Of a DNA stretch of 64,000 bases, positions 1 through 11,900 are shown piece by piece (position 1 is the first letter of the stretch; each line of letters opens with the position of its first letter). Made by a program: the position numbers and the translations under genes. The stretch comes from Actinernus sp. WN-2022. Taxonomy: Eukaryota; Cnidaria; Anthozoa; Actiniaria; Actinernidae. The stretch covers positions 141,581,745 through 141,645,744 of the forward strand of contig JAOWCC010001589.1 in assembly GCA_030867875.1 (NCBI GenBank), given 5' to 3'. Below the pieces are notes generated by a model that worked only from the letters and a program-made list of their open reading frames with translations, was not told the DNA's origin and did not search any database.

Positions 1-174
1 AAACATGTTTGTGTCATGCTAGTCAAAGCCATACACAACAGCTACTACACATTATTAACCAAAATTAGTAGAGTCTGTTATCATCATAAGCCTATAAAGT
101 TGCTACTGTTTAAGAAATTATATGCAATTACATTTCTCGGCACAGGTCAATTTAAATTGGTACAGTGTACCTAC

Positions 175-241
175 CCTTAAACCCCACTGCCAACTGTCGA
201 AAGCTGCTGCAACTTTTGATCCGACCACATAACCAAGACCA
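175..241 (-). CDS. SPNS exon 4 (residues 179-201)
   Basis: The acceptor is TCTTACTAG|TGGTCT and the donor TTAAGG|GTAGGT on the minus strand. With two carried-over bases it reads SGLGYVVGSKVAAAFDSWQW and then GLR, the expected continuation of a Spinster fifth helix followed by the loop W-x-W-G-L-R. It ends in phase 0. Remaining exons lie off the left edge. Confidence 0.9.
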
Positions 242-1183
242 CTAGTAAGAGATAAAGACATTTCAACACAATATGACACACCAGTCTTGCTCAGTCCATA
301 ATTATACAGGTGTATAATTATATAATTAATATTATAGAGAGAGAAATCTGAAGTCTCATTGAAATGGTCTCATGCAAGTACAATGCATGGCTATTTCTAC
401 ACAACATACAATAAAATGTACAGTCATTGTGTACATGTATAATAAAAAAATATATGGTATGTAACATTAAAGCTTGTAGGGTCTGCTCTCGTAACAACTA
501 GACATGTATAAAATAAAGTTGGGGCATTCCAAGACACAAATGGAAAGTGGTTGTAGCTCAAGGATCTTGGGGGGGGAGGGGTCAAAAACTGTACAACAAA
601 ATAATGTTTTGTTTCTGAAGGCAGAGTTTATCTGCATACAAAATAACTTTCCACAATCAATTTCGGTCTTGGAATGTCCTACTTAAGTCCTATTGACTGG
701 AGTTGATTTCATATGAGTGGGACAAAAATATGACATGTCCATAACCTTACCATATCCGTACAAACATTGTACCTCTTATTAACCATACCGTAAGTTGTGG
801 ACCAAGGTCTTTTCCCCTTTTTTATGGCCCAAACGCAAAGCGTGGAAACGAGGACCTTGCATAACTTACAGTATAAACTGAGCAAACAAGATCAATAAGA
901 TATTGTTTATTATAATTATGGTTTCTTCATTTTCTTTCAGACAGGAAGTGGACAGAAGCTATGGACTGCAAATTGACCAGTCATAGCTCAAGAAATTATA
1001 ACTTTATTTTTTACCACAACTGCCGGTAATCTCGCGATCTGATTGGTTGAAGTACGGTGGTAAATGAGAGTCCAGACAACGGTGCTGACGCGAGAAAGTT
1101 ATAGACAACGCTGTCTCTTTCAAAGCTGTCACGCTTTGTAACGAAACTTCCTTGTACGTTTTCTAATATTGTTGTAAAAAACT
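242..1183. other. SPNS intron 3, no recognised feature
   Basis: AT-rich intron sequence with a G9 run near 570-580. I see no gene or clear repeat apart from a short match (ATATGAGTGGGACAAA, near 710-726) to the element at 46118-46306. Confidence 0.5.
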
Positions 1184-1420
1184 AATTTCCTCTGGTTTAC
1201 CGTGGTGTGGACTCTTATTTACCACGATTTACGTCATCACATGGTCAAAATTTGTTGTGGACTCACTTGGCTCTGCCTCGTGAGTCCACAACAAATTTTG
1301 ACCATGTGATGACGTAAATCGTGGTAAATGGAGCCAAGCGAGTCCACAACAAATTTTGGCCATGTGATGATGTAAATCGTGGTAAATAAGAGTCCACACC
1401 ACAGAAAACCAGTGGAAATT
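1184..1420. mobile_element. foldback/MITE element
   Basis: A near-palindrome. The left arm (GGTGTGGACTCTTATTTACC onwards) recurs inverted twice, once directly after a short loop (1279-1330) and once at the right end (1340-1410). Outer termini TTTCCTCTGGTTT and CCAGTGGAAAT pair imperfectly. No ORF. Confidence 0.75.
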
Positions 1421-1908
1421 TGCTAAATAACTAATATAACAATAGGTAATTATTGACTGAGTGGGAGGGCCAGAGGGTAAAATATTTAGCTTGAGGTCAT
1501 GACATATGGACTAACTCAGAGCAGTACAGCAAGGTCCATACAAATTGTCCAAGGGCCAAATATTCCTCCCTCCAGCCCAACCTTACTCATATCATATGAC
1601 CACTTTCAAATGGCAAAGCAACAAGCAAAACATTGAGAAGAGTCCGATGCCTGGCTTTTTCTGGCCTGCTCACACCAAGCACATACATTGACAGCCACCA
1701 TCACGACTTTCGTAAATGGGTTTGAAAGAAAAGCGTGTGAGCGCCGTTTGGGTCAATTAAATTATGATAATGCAAGTACTGTGCTGTACATGCAAGTCAT
1801 TGCCATAACTTGCCCACTCGAACGAAATGCACTCAGGCTAGTACATGTACATGCATGTCCTGCATGTATATGATGTACAGTGCTGCTCGAAAGTAAGTGT
1901 GCAGACAT

Positions 1909-1990
1909 GCGGGCAAATCCGCGGGCAAATCCGCGGGCAAATCCGCGGGCAGTCCGCGGGCAGTCCGCGGGCAGTCCGCGGGCAGACTTC
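1909..1990. repeat. GC-rich minisatellite, left arm
   Basis: About seven copies of an 11-12 bp unit: GCGGGCAAATCC three times, then GCGGGCAGTCC. Same unit as the large array at 8765-9092 but in the opposite orientation. Confidence 0.9.
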
Positions 1991-2739
1991 GGGCAATACA
2001 CCTACATTTGTAACAAGTTTCGTGTTCCATTGCCCGTATAAAAGTTACCGAGTTTTGAATTAATACGTACGTTGTTTCTTTGCGAAAGCATTTTTATTTT
2101 AAAGCGAAGAAGCCAGACATTGGCGTTCGTGTTTGTAAACTGACTATTGAAAATAACAATACTCGCGACTAGACTGCTGACACAAGTTTATTCTTGTGTC
2201 TCTTTCGAGAGCGGATGGTGTAATTTGCGGCTCGACGGCTCGACGGCTCGACGGAATGGCGGAATAACATTTTTTTGCCAGAGGCTTTGTAAGAAGTGCA
2301 AACATACATACATACACTTTATTTATCCTCAAATTTACAGAGTAGCTGAAATAAGCTAACGTTTCGAAACGTTTGAAACAGGGACAATTGACGAAAAGGC
2401 TAATTGATCTGTTTCATATAAATATAAACTTTGATAGACCCAGCTGGCAATTAGAGGATTTGCAAGAGCTCCAGTTTAACTTTTTTTAAACCTTTTTCAA
2501 AGTTCTTACTCGACAAAGCTTAAAGGGGAATTATGCCGTTGAGTGTGCTGCAGAAGTTTCTTTTCCCTGAAACTTTTCTCGGCTTTCTTTATTTCCCCGG
2601 GGCTCTTCCCTGTTTAACTTCCGTTTAATACTTACTTGCATTTGTGTGAATGCAATACAATTTTATTTGAGTTTTTAGTATGGGTCTGAACAATGTGCGA
2701 GGCATGCGAGCCAGCGATGCGAGCCATGCAAAAATATAT

Positions 2740-5700
2740 AATTAATCAAAAACAAAATTTAGTCAGACAAATAAAATTCAATCGATTATTTCCAGTACTG
2801 ATGTCATTATTCAGTTGACCGGGAATAGGGAAAGTGCGTGTTGAAATGTTAAAGGAAACAAATAGCGGTTAAAACTAGAAGTAATCATAGATTATCAAAG
2901 TGCGTTCGACATATTTTTTGAAAGAGAAAGGACTGTGGTAACAGTCTGAAAAGCTGAGAAATTGCTGCAATGATGTGGACGGTGTACGTAATCCTGATCA
3001 AAAGTGCTTGTTTTTTAACTAATGTGAAAATTTTGATGTCTTGACTTATATGTCAATTTACAAGGGGATGGATCTGGGTATAAAACTGTAATTATCTTTG
3101 TGTAACATTAAATCATTGGATGCGATGCTTATGGGGCTATATGTATACATGTGTGTTTTATATGGTTATGGCATTGATTTGAGAATTCGTAGCACATTTT
3201 GCTGTGTGGTATACAGTGTAAAGCGATAATTGAAGTTAGTGTAGAACACAAATCAACCAAGGCTATAGCTACATACATTTACATACATACATGCAAACAT
3301 GAACTTTATTTGAGTGTCAATATATAGTATTTAGCTGTAAAGCTAATTGGGGACACTATATTACAGGATATATAAAGGGTTTCATATAAAGTACGTATTA
3401 AATATTACTATTCAGATGTGTATAAACTGAATTCCAGTTCTTAGAACATAAACTATATATGCATGTGTATAAAGTACATGCAGCCCATGCAGTTCCTTCG
3501 ATTCAGATCATTCACATTATGTTTCCCGGGTATTTTTCAAGTGAGAACAAATATTGAGCGCCATAATTTGTTTGTCGGGTCCTGGCTTTGATCAGCCTTG
3601 TTTCAGGTCCGTTAGAAATTCAGTGTAGATTAATTGAACACAGCAATGAAGTCAGTACTTTAAATTTCCCTCACCTTCTACTGTGTTGATATTCCAGTTC
3701 CTTGGCATATCAAAGTGTCGGTATAGATTAACTCTCTGTCTGAATGTAGTGTTTATAATTTGAATCCGTTAATTTGTATAACCAAGATGTACACAGTGTC
3801 GCAACTCACACAAGATACGGCGATTACGGGTATCTAGAAAACTCAGATCTTGTTTCTCTTAAGCCAGGTCATCTTTTAGTTTTACTGTTTGTAGTTTCGG
3901 TATCTGTATGTACTGTCAGCGAAAAGCAGAATCCAGTACAGCGAGCAAGCCAACAGAATTCACTCGTTTGTTTACAAATTCACAACTCACACTGAAATAT
4001 TCATATCCATGTATTTCTCTTCAGCCTTCAGGTATGATTTATAGCATCTTGACCATTTGCAGTTTTGGTATCGGCAAACCGAATAGCACAATTCAAATTG
4101 AAGCGAGCAAGCCAACTCGGGTTCAGCATAAATAAATAAATAATTATGGCCGAGTTGAATGTTCAAGGTCCTCTTCTCCTCCAGATGTACTACACACTTT
4201 CCTCAATTGTACTTGCGAACCTTTGAAACATCATTGCATTGGAATGTCGGAAAATAAGGCAAGTAACTAACCGATCGCGAAACGAAACAGAAGCCATGCT
4301 GGCATTCACCAAAATGGCCGCTCGCATCGTGTACGTGTGGTTACCAGTTCCCCGGCCGAGATAATTTATTCCAAAAAGTACAAACATGAGGACATGATGG
4401 ACGACGGACATACACAAATCTCGATTTCTTTCGCCTGGGGAAGCACAGGTAGCCCACACATGACCACAGGGAGTCCACTGCAAGATTAGTATGCGTTCTC
4501 CTTCGTCGAACGCAATTAAAGACATGATCTGTCGCAGTGTGGAAATTTCGAAGATCGGCTGAGCCAAGTCCAAGAGAATTTGACTTTCTTTCCGATTAAC
4601 GATAAAAAGCAAGCATTTTTGACGACCTTTTGGAATCAGTATTCTCCAGATACAGAACCGAGATGAACAGACCGAAACAAACAGAACAGAGATGAACAGA
4701 CTGGTGGTTTTAATACGGACATGAATCGAATTAGTGCAGAACTGAATAAACTACTTTTCGGATTGCAAAAACATTTTATCGAACTGCAAATGACGTGAAC
4801 AAACTAGTAGGATAAAGAAGAAAAGTATTAAACCGAAAAAAAAACGACAGAACAAGAATAACGAGCGAAACTGAACTCTGAGAGGAAATTATAAAATTGG
4901 TCGGACCCCTGTGGAAACATCAACAAACGGTGACTTTCGATTCTCGCTGGAAAATCGTCGATTCTCGCTGGAAAATCGATGGAAACAACGGTTGTCACGG
5001 TTTTAGTTTAGAAGTCGCATGTGTGTTACAGAACTGTTGACGTTTCATGGGTTTAGCGCTATGGATTCGGGAACGCACTGACATACAGCTATGTCGATTG
5101 TATTGTAGAGCGGCCATATCGAATGTATATTGGAACAAGAGCCCACTGGACTTTCAGTCGGGCCACTATATATTCATCAGGAGACATTTTGCATGTCCCA
5201 CCTTTATGGAGGAATGGGTACTCCCATAAAGAAATTGTTTTCAGTGTCCAAGGGAAGCACCATTAGAAATGTGGACGGGGGAGGTAGGACTTCCTCAAGC
5301 TAAGATGCACATTTTGTTCGTCGCTGGAAGCGGATCAGAGAAACTAAGTAATATATTGAACTGAATTGTGATTGTAATCGAAATATTGTAAATTAGAATT
5401 AGAAAGGACTTAGCTGTGAATAACTGTGGGGGTAAAGAGAACAAAATAACACTTACAGCGAGGTATACGCTAGTATAAAAATAAAAACGTTTCATTTTTC
5501 TAGGGATCCAGAAGCAGGGGTCCACGTTTGTCGACTGACTCGGGTTCCTGTATACGGAAAATTTGATTTTTCCACCTCAAAAAGCATTTACCATTGCAGG
5601 AACTCTAATCTCAATTTTCTTACTTTTTCTTGCAACTCGCATTTTTAAACTTGCAACTCGCATTTTTCAACTCGCATCAAATCCATTCTCCAAGTTGACT

Positions 5701-6900
5701 GACAACCAGTAAGCAAAGCACACACTGGCGGAAGCTGAATACTTACCTTCTCACATTCAGTTTGCAACGAAAACCCCAAAACCCTAGCCCTGAAAACACA
5801 TGGTAATTCGAGCCACCGACATAAAATCCGCGGCTGAACTGAATATCAATAGCAAAGCTTTTTGCAACAGTTGGTTACATTGTACAACGTGTCGTGTGAA
5901 TGGGATTGGTGCCTGTACCAAGCATTTTGGCCAAGTGTCTACACTCCTAAATTTGGTCCGCGGACCCAAACGTTTTCGGCACGACACCTATTTTTGTCGT
6001 GTACCGTATGAGCATTTCTGGGTCTGCGGACCCATATTATCTCGGTCCGCCTGGTTGGAGAGCCGTCCTTGAGAATTATAGCATAAGTCTATGAGCATTT
6101 CTATGAGCATTTCTATGAGCATTTCTATGAGCATTTCTGGGTCTGCGGACCCATATTATCTCGGTCCGCCTGGTTGGAGAGCCGTCCTTGAGAATTATAG
6201 CATAAGTCTACAATAATTATTACCTTAAATAAAGCTTTCCAAACATAACGAAGGTATATCGGTTAATAAGAGTTTTATTATATGGCCATTTTGAAATCTA
6301 AAATAAAAGGTAAAGGCAGGGAAATGTTTTTTTATTTGCATTGCTACAGCGCACGTGTAACACTCAAATGGCTTCTCCAATACTTTTACTTTTACTACGC
6401 TTGGGATTTTTAAAACGATCGATAGTATCGTTGTTTTAGGCATGAAATCTAACAAGAGGAAAGCCTATAAAGCAAAAAGGTGTTCAAAAGTGAACAGTGT
6501 TCATTTAAAATGAGATAAATCAAACATCTTTCATCACTAAAGCGGCGCGGCAATATGTTAATTCAAACCGGCCGTATTTTCTCAATTAAAAGTAGCGTCC
6601 AGACTGGGAATCCACCAGATCTATCAACTACTACATGAGGGTCTGAATGGAGGGTCTACATGTCAGTTGTCAGTTAAAATTTTGGCCATTTATCAGTTGT
6701 CAGTTAGTCCTAGTTAATCATTACTAGAGAAAATTTACAATGTTTGACCCACAAAAAACAAATTTGTCAGTTGTCAGTTATTTTTAAGGCCGTTTGTCAG
6801 TAGTCAGTTAACCTCATTCAGACCCTCCTACATGCAGCTTTGATAGGAATTCGCAGCAATTGTATGTGAGTATTTTATTATTTTTTTGTATGTGAGGTTT
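2740..6900. other. interior of the 7.2-kb structure, mostly unrecognised
   Basis: AT-rich. It holds a 119-bp direct duplication (6007-6090 and 6126-6209) with GAGCATTTCTAT microrepeats between. The 140-residue minus-strand frame at 4190-4612 has no family features. Nothing else is supported. Confidence 0.45.
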
Positions 6901-6904
6901 TTTT

Positions 6905-6993
6905 CATGGCTCGCATGTTTTTTATTTGCATGGCTCGCATGGCTCGCATCATTGGCTCGCATCATTGGCTCGCATGGCTCACTGGCTCGCATG
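6905..6993. repeat. GGCTCGCAT short tandem repeats
   Basis: Seven or so imperfect copies of (ATT)GGCTCGCAT. An inverted shorter version (ATGCGAGCC) is at 2690-2733. Confidence 0.8.
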
Positions 6994-7374
6994 TTGTCCA
7001 CACTCCTTCATTTTCCCGCCTCTTACACCCGCGTTCGTGTATTAAATAAGATCGACAGTTTCACACGGTCGCGATAGATAGATTTTCGTTTGAGCAATTC
7101 GATGGTTTTGTTTATTTGACGTGCCAGTATTTTAAGTGTGAAATAAAATGGAAGAAAATATCTAAGATCTAAGAGCCTCCTTTGTATGTGATTAAATAAT
7201 TATAAATTTCTGGGAATCCTGACTTAAGGATCCTGACTAGAGATCTCCTTCCTGCCGCCGTTGTCCGAGCAACTAACCACAGTTAAGTTTACTACGGTAA
7301 ACCGGCCGGCAGGTCATACTGCATGAAGATGCCGTTAACTATAGTAAACTTCGTCCAGTGATTAAATTTATCAT

Positions 7375-7512
7375 AATGTTGTCATTCCACCGTTCCGTCA
7401 AGCCGTCGAGCCGTCGAGCCGTCAAGCCGTCGAGCCGTCGAGCCGTCAAGCCGTCGAGCCGCCAAGCCGTCGAGCCGTCGAGCCGCAAATTACACCATCC
7501 GCTTTCGAGAGT
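7375..7512. repeat. 9-bp minisatellite (GTCGAGCCG), right arm
   Basis: About eleven imperfect units GTCGAGCCG / GTCAAGCCG followed by GCAAATTACACCATCCGC. The reverse complement of the whole block including its flank occurs at 2200-2275 with three units. Confidence 0.85.
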
Positions 7513-8262
7513 TGTGTTCTATTTTTGAACACCGCCGTTCGTGTTTGTAAACTGAGTAAGGCAAGCGCCGCTTTAAATGAAAATACTGACGACTATTAAG
7601 ACTCGCTCATACGCGGCAAAAGTTTATTCTTGTCTCACTTCAAGAGTTGTGTTCTATTTTCGAACACCTCCGTTCGTGTTTGTAAACTAAGGCCGCTTTA
7701 AATGAAAAGACTCACGACTATAGACCCGCTCATACGCGGCAAAACATTCTTCTCACTTCAAGAGTTCTGTTCTATTTTTGAACACTGGCGTTCGTGTTTG
7801 TAAACTGACTGAGGCCACTTTAAATGAAAGTACTCACGACTATAGACTCGCTCATACGCGGCAAAACATTCTCTCACTTCAAGAGTGTGTTCTATTTTAG
7901 AACACTGGCTTTCGTGTTTGTAAACTGGGATCCGTAAACTGAGTAAGACAAGCACTTTTAATAAATGTAAATATACTCACGACAAGACTCGCTCATACGT
8001 GGCAAAAGTTTATTCTTGTCTCACTTCAAGTTGTTCTATTTTCAAACACCGCCGTTCGTGTTTGTTAACTGACTATTAGGCCGCTTTAAATGAAAATACT
8101 CACGACTCTAGACTAGCTCATACGCGGCAAAACATTCTCTCACTTCAAGAGTGTGTTCTATTTTAGAACACTGGCTTTCGTGTTTGTAAACTGGGATCCG
8201 TATTAAAACTGAGTAAGACAAGCACTTTTAATAAATGTAAATACTCACCGGGACAACTCTTG
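7500..8262. repeat. tandem/dispersed repeat cluster (unit about 110-170 bp)
   Basis: At least six imperfect units share GTTCGTGTTTGTAAACTG, CTCATACGCGGCAAAA and CACTTCAAGAGT. A single related unit occurs at 2120-2200 in the same orientation. No coding potential is seen. Confidence 0.8.
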
Positions 8263-8764
8263 GATTCCCACGTGATATCACGTGTTCTTTAACTGCGTCA
8301 AACTGCGTCAAACTACGGCAAATCTATTATTTTAGAATCCTGACTTTTTGACGCCTCTGGCACGCAGGGTATTTACCAAAACCATCTTACTGTACGTTTG
8401 TAAAACTGTTTGTCATGAATTCGAATTCGCGTTGGCATTCGTAGGAACATTAAGAGCGAAATTCGTCGTAATATGTTTGCATGACTTTAGCACAATACTG
8501 TAGTTATCTGTTAATTTGCCGTGAGATCGCACTGTATCGAAGGGGTTTATCGTTGTCACAACGTTGGAAACTTTGGAAGCTATTAAGCGTATTTTGGTTG
8601 AAAATATTATTGAGCCAGTATTCTTAACCCTGATACACAGGTACAAATTTTACACGCGTAAGGTTTTGTTTGCGTTCGAACATCGTAGATGTGCGATAGA
8701 AGCTGGAAGAAACTTGAGTATGGGCAGTCTGCCTGAATCTTGCCCGCGGACTGCCTGAAGTCTG

Positions 8765-9092
8765 CCCGCGGACTGCCCGCGGACTGCCCGCGGACTGCCC
8801 GCGGACTGCCCGCGGACTGCCCGCGGACTGCCCGCGGACTGCCCGCGGACTGCCCGCGGACTGCCCGCGGACTGCCCGCGGACTGCCCGCGGACTGCCCG
8901 CGGACTGCCCGCGGACTGCCCGCGGACTGCCCGCGGACTGCCCGCGGACTGCCCGCGGACTGCCCGCGGACTGCCCGCGGACTGCCCGCGGACTGCCCGC
9001 GGACTGCCCGCGGACTGCCCGCGGACTGCCCGCGGACTGCCCGCGGACTGCCCGCGGACTGCCCGCGGACTGCCCGCGGACTGCCCGCGGGC
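8765..9092. repeat. 11-bp minisatellite (GGACTGCCCGC), about 30 copies
   Basis: A nearly perfect array of about 328 bp; each unit contains CCGCGG. All six frames are open with GQSAGSPRAVR-like repeats because 11 is not a multiple of three; these frames are not genes. It ends 86 bp from the donor of SPNS exon 3 and is very GC-rich against an AT-rich background. Confidence 0.95.
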
Positions 9093-9175
9093 GTCTGCAC
9101 ACTTACTTTCGAGCTGCACTGTACTGTCATTGTGACAACCTTTTAGAAATAGGTACATGACTTGTATATTAATAC

Positions 9176-9327
9176 CTGCCAAGAGGAATTGCAAAGTAGA
9201 AGATTGAAAGCATCCTTGTTCTCATGTCACCAGTAAAAAGATCTCCTATAAGGGTCGGTGCAATTGTTGAATAGCTGGCTTCACCAATCCCAACCACACC
9301 ACGTAGTGCCATGAAATACCAGTAATC
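9176..9327 (-). CDS. SPNS exon 3 (residues 129-178 plus 2 nt)
   Basis: The acceptor is TTCTTAACAG|GATTAC and the donor CTTGGCAG|GTATTA on the minus strand. It encodes [20 protein letters not shown] and then [11 protein letters not shown], the highly conserved fourth-helix region of Spinster proteins. No start codon and too short for a simple ORF search; found by splice sites and family similarity. A 30-copy minisatellite ends only 86 bp beyond its donor. Confidence 0.92.
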
Positions 9328-9540
9328 CTGTTAAGAACAACCACTTTTCGTTATGTGTCTTGTGTTGGTCTAATGGTTGTGTGCAATATTATTATTATTG
9401 CACATTGAGTAGAGTAGCAGGTCATACAATAATGTATTTCTCATACATAGGCGAGAAAACTGTTGAATGATTTGATTTTGACCATAATGCAATGTAGGGA
9501 GGCAACCAAAATGCACCCGGTTGTACATGAAATTCATTTC

Positions 9541-10440
9541 CTGGCCACTGTCAAGGCACTCGACTGTACACTTAACTAAACCAGCTCATTGTTCCCTAAG
9601 GAAATTGTTTGCAGGGCTTTGTGTGTTAAGGTCTCAATAAAACATTTCAATTGATTTGTACAAGTACGTCTGTCGGTTAGGCTCACCCAGTTGAGTTCCT
9701 GAAGAATCAAGGCAGATCTGACATCCCAATCAGATCCTGTTATGATACGTGCGGCTCTGTTTAATTGCAATTTTTCAAGCTTATGGGTGAAACCAACCCC
9801 AATACCTCCCCATACAGCACTACGGTAGTCTAAGTGTGGCAAGATAAGGGACTTATAAATTACTATTAAAGGCTGCAAGTATTTTAGCGACTTTACTAGT
9901 AACCTCCGAGATGTGTATACTCCAAGACAGAGTTTTATCTAAGTTCAGACCAAGACACTTATATGTTGTGACCATTTGGATTTGTTGCCTGTCAAGGCTA
10001 ATATCTATCTAGTTCACTGGGTATCAATGAGATTTTGTGGCATCTCCCAGTAAACATACACTTAGTCTTTACAACATTTAGGCTAAATCGATTTTTGTCT
10101 AGCCATTGTGTTAGGTTGTTTACATGTAGGTCATGACTAAGAGCTGAGAACAGCTCACCTTGATTTTGTGATGAATAAGTAAGACTTGTGTTGGCAGCAT
10201 ACATTTGCACTTCCGAGAGGAGATTACAATTTGGCAAGTTATTTATATACAATAGGAATAATGGAGGTCCAGGATAGACCCTTGAGGCACTCTGCAGCAT
10301 ATGGTACTTGGCTCAGACTGCACATTATTGATAACTGTAACCTGTGTCGTCTCAGACAAAAATCACCATTTAAATAAGAGAAAATGTAAATGTATGGCAG
10401 TTTTTGGGGACAGTGACCCCGAAACCATACAGTCATTCTC
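9541..10440 (-). pseudogene. non-LTR retrotransposon (LINE) reverse transcriptase fragment
   Basis: Two minus-strand frames encode consecutive parts of a LINE reverse transcriptase. One has PGPPLFLLYINNLPNC and a decayed catalytic box (YAAN where YADD is expected); the other has KSLILPHLDYRSAVWGG, the thumb-region motif. Frameshifts lie between and upstream of them. Dead fragment in SPNS intron 2. Confidence 0.85.
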
Positions 10441-10494
10441 TTATTTTTGCGATTTTTGAAAGTTTGCTATTACTGGTACATGTAAGTTCATATT

Positions 10495-10836
10495 TACCCA
10501 AACATTAGACCTGTTTTAGAATACGCATTCCCTGTCTGGGCTGCATTGCCTGTATATCTCAGCCACGCAATAGAATCAGTTTGGAAGCGTGCATTACTTA
10601 TTATCCTCCCATGTCAGGCTGCATCGTGTCTCTCCTCACTTTATCAAAGGAGAGAAGATGCTTGGGTGAAGTTCATTACCCGTGCTTGTACCACATCTCT
10701 GTTAATTCAGTCTCTTGTGCCACGTCATACTATTCGGCATCATTACAGTTTGCATGCTGGTCACACTTCTGTGGCACCTACATGTACTGTGCCCAAAACT
10801 AAGCGCTTTGAAATTATTTTCACCATTAAATACTAA
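10495..10836 (+). pseudogene. LINE reverse transcriptase C-terminal fragment, plus strand
   Basis: Begins with RPVLEYAFPVWAALPVYLSH and then IESVWKRALLIILP, the conserved 'LEYA-PVW ... RALRII-P' block that follows the catalytic domain in jockey/CR1-like LINEs. Truncated at both ends. Confidence 0.75.
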
Positions 10837-11322
10837 GAACATTTCATTTAGGATCAGTACATACTGTAGTTGTATTATAATACATTATATTGGCTACTAT
10901 GTAATATAATTGTAGTTACATATATGTTATTGTAAATGTCTCAGTGTATATTTGTATGACCCTCAGGGTTTTCAATAACATTTGAAGTAAGTGGCAAAAC
11001 TTGAAGAGTAGGCGACGAGCATCGAGCGCCATTGGCGCAAATATCTAATTTTTGGGGAATTTTTCAATCAAAGTAGGCGGCGATTTCATGTAATACCCGG
11101 CGAGATTTGCCGGCTTCTACTGAAAACCCTGGACCCTTCCTGGTAATTCAGCCAACAAATATACTGCAATAAGGAATGAATAAACTATTATTCTCAAACT
11201 CGGTAACTTAATTTTGGACACTCAGCTCCACTCCCTTCCTCAACTGCTAAGTTTGCCTTACATGTAGGACTAATAATATGATTGTCTTAGTACATACATG
11301 TACATGTACTACTAATACTCAC

Positions 11323-11528
11323 ATGCTTAGATAACAGTGTGCTGTCAAAAACAGTGACCGACCACACAAGAATGCCAGCAGCCATTAAATACTTCCTCCT
11401 CAAGCGATCACCAAGGTAACCAAATATAGGGGCAAAGATCATGTAGCTACAGATGAATACTGTCTGTAGCAGACCAGCCACTGAATTCTCATGCTCATTG
11501 AAGTAGTTCTGGATCCTGAGAAGTATTC
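11323..11528 (-). CDS. SPNS exon 2 (residues 60-128)
   Basis: The acceptor is TTACTACAG|GAATAC and the donor AAGCAT|GTGAGT on the minus strand. The translation GILLRIQNYFNEHEN then VAGLLQTVFICSYM continues directly from exon 1. It contains the MFS motif-A loop FGYLGDRLRRKYLM and the third membrane segment. It ends in phase 0. Confidence 0.9.
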
Positions 11529-11564
11529 CTGTAGTAATTATAGAAGATACATCAAGTCATTAGC

Positions 11565-11900
11565 TTAGTTAATATGATAAAGAACAAACTATGCCCAAAC
11601 TATATCAGTAACTTATTTCAAATCTCGGGCAGTAAGTATAACTTACGTAATAAAGAATTTGTAATTCCTAGATTTCAAACTGTAACATTCGGTAAGCATT
11701 CCATTAGATATATGGGACCCAAGTTATGGCTAAGAATACCGGAGAACATTAGACAATCACCATCACTGTCATCTTTTAAGAATAATAGCCATAAGCTGGA
11801 CTTGAGTGCTGTGTTGGCTGATGAGTCAGCTGCCTATTATGTAGTACTTGAGCTGAGGTGCACACGTTATCTAGTGTGTGGTTGATGCAGTTAGGGGCGG
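11565..11900 (+). pseudogene. LINE 3' terminal coding fragment, plus strand
   Basis: Contains YNLRNKEFVIPRFQTVTFGK and YMGPKLWLRIPENIR then SLSSFKN, the C-terminal signature of many marine-invertebrate LINEs. It lies directly beside SPNS exon 2 (its start is within 40 bp of the exon's acceptor), in the opposite orientation. Confidence 0.8.

Larger units (their letters stand above)
1878..9121. mobile_element. candidate 7.2-kb TA-flanked element with mirrored subterminal tandem repeats
   Basis: Left terminus 1878-1906 and right terminus 9093-9121 are inverted copies matching at 28 of 29 positions. Both begin CAGTGC and are flanked outside by TA, as in Tc1/mariner-type insertions. Inside, three repeat families occur in mirrored order: GCGGGCAGTCC-type (1909-1990 and 8765-9092), GGCTCGACG-type with a shared flank (2200-2275 and 7375-7512), and ATGCGAGCC-type (2690-2733 and 6905-6993). 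The 4.1-kb middle has no convincing transposase; a 140-residue minus-strand frame (4190-4612) matches nothing I know. It may instead be two separate small elements facing each other. Confidence 0.5.

Noticed and set aside
4190..4612. A 140-residue minus-strand frame in the centre of the 7.2-kb structure, considered as a transposase
   Set aside because: No DDE/D spacing, helix-turn-helix or zinc motif is visible; length alone is not convincing.
8607..9194. Long open frames (up to 195 residues, both strands) over the 11-bp array
   Set aside because: An 11-bp unit without stops opens every frame; the GQSAGSPRAVR-type repeats are a by-product of the minisatellite.
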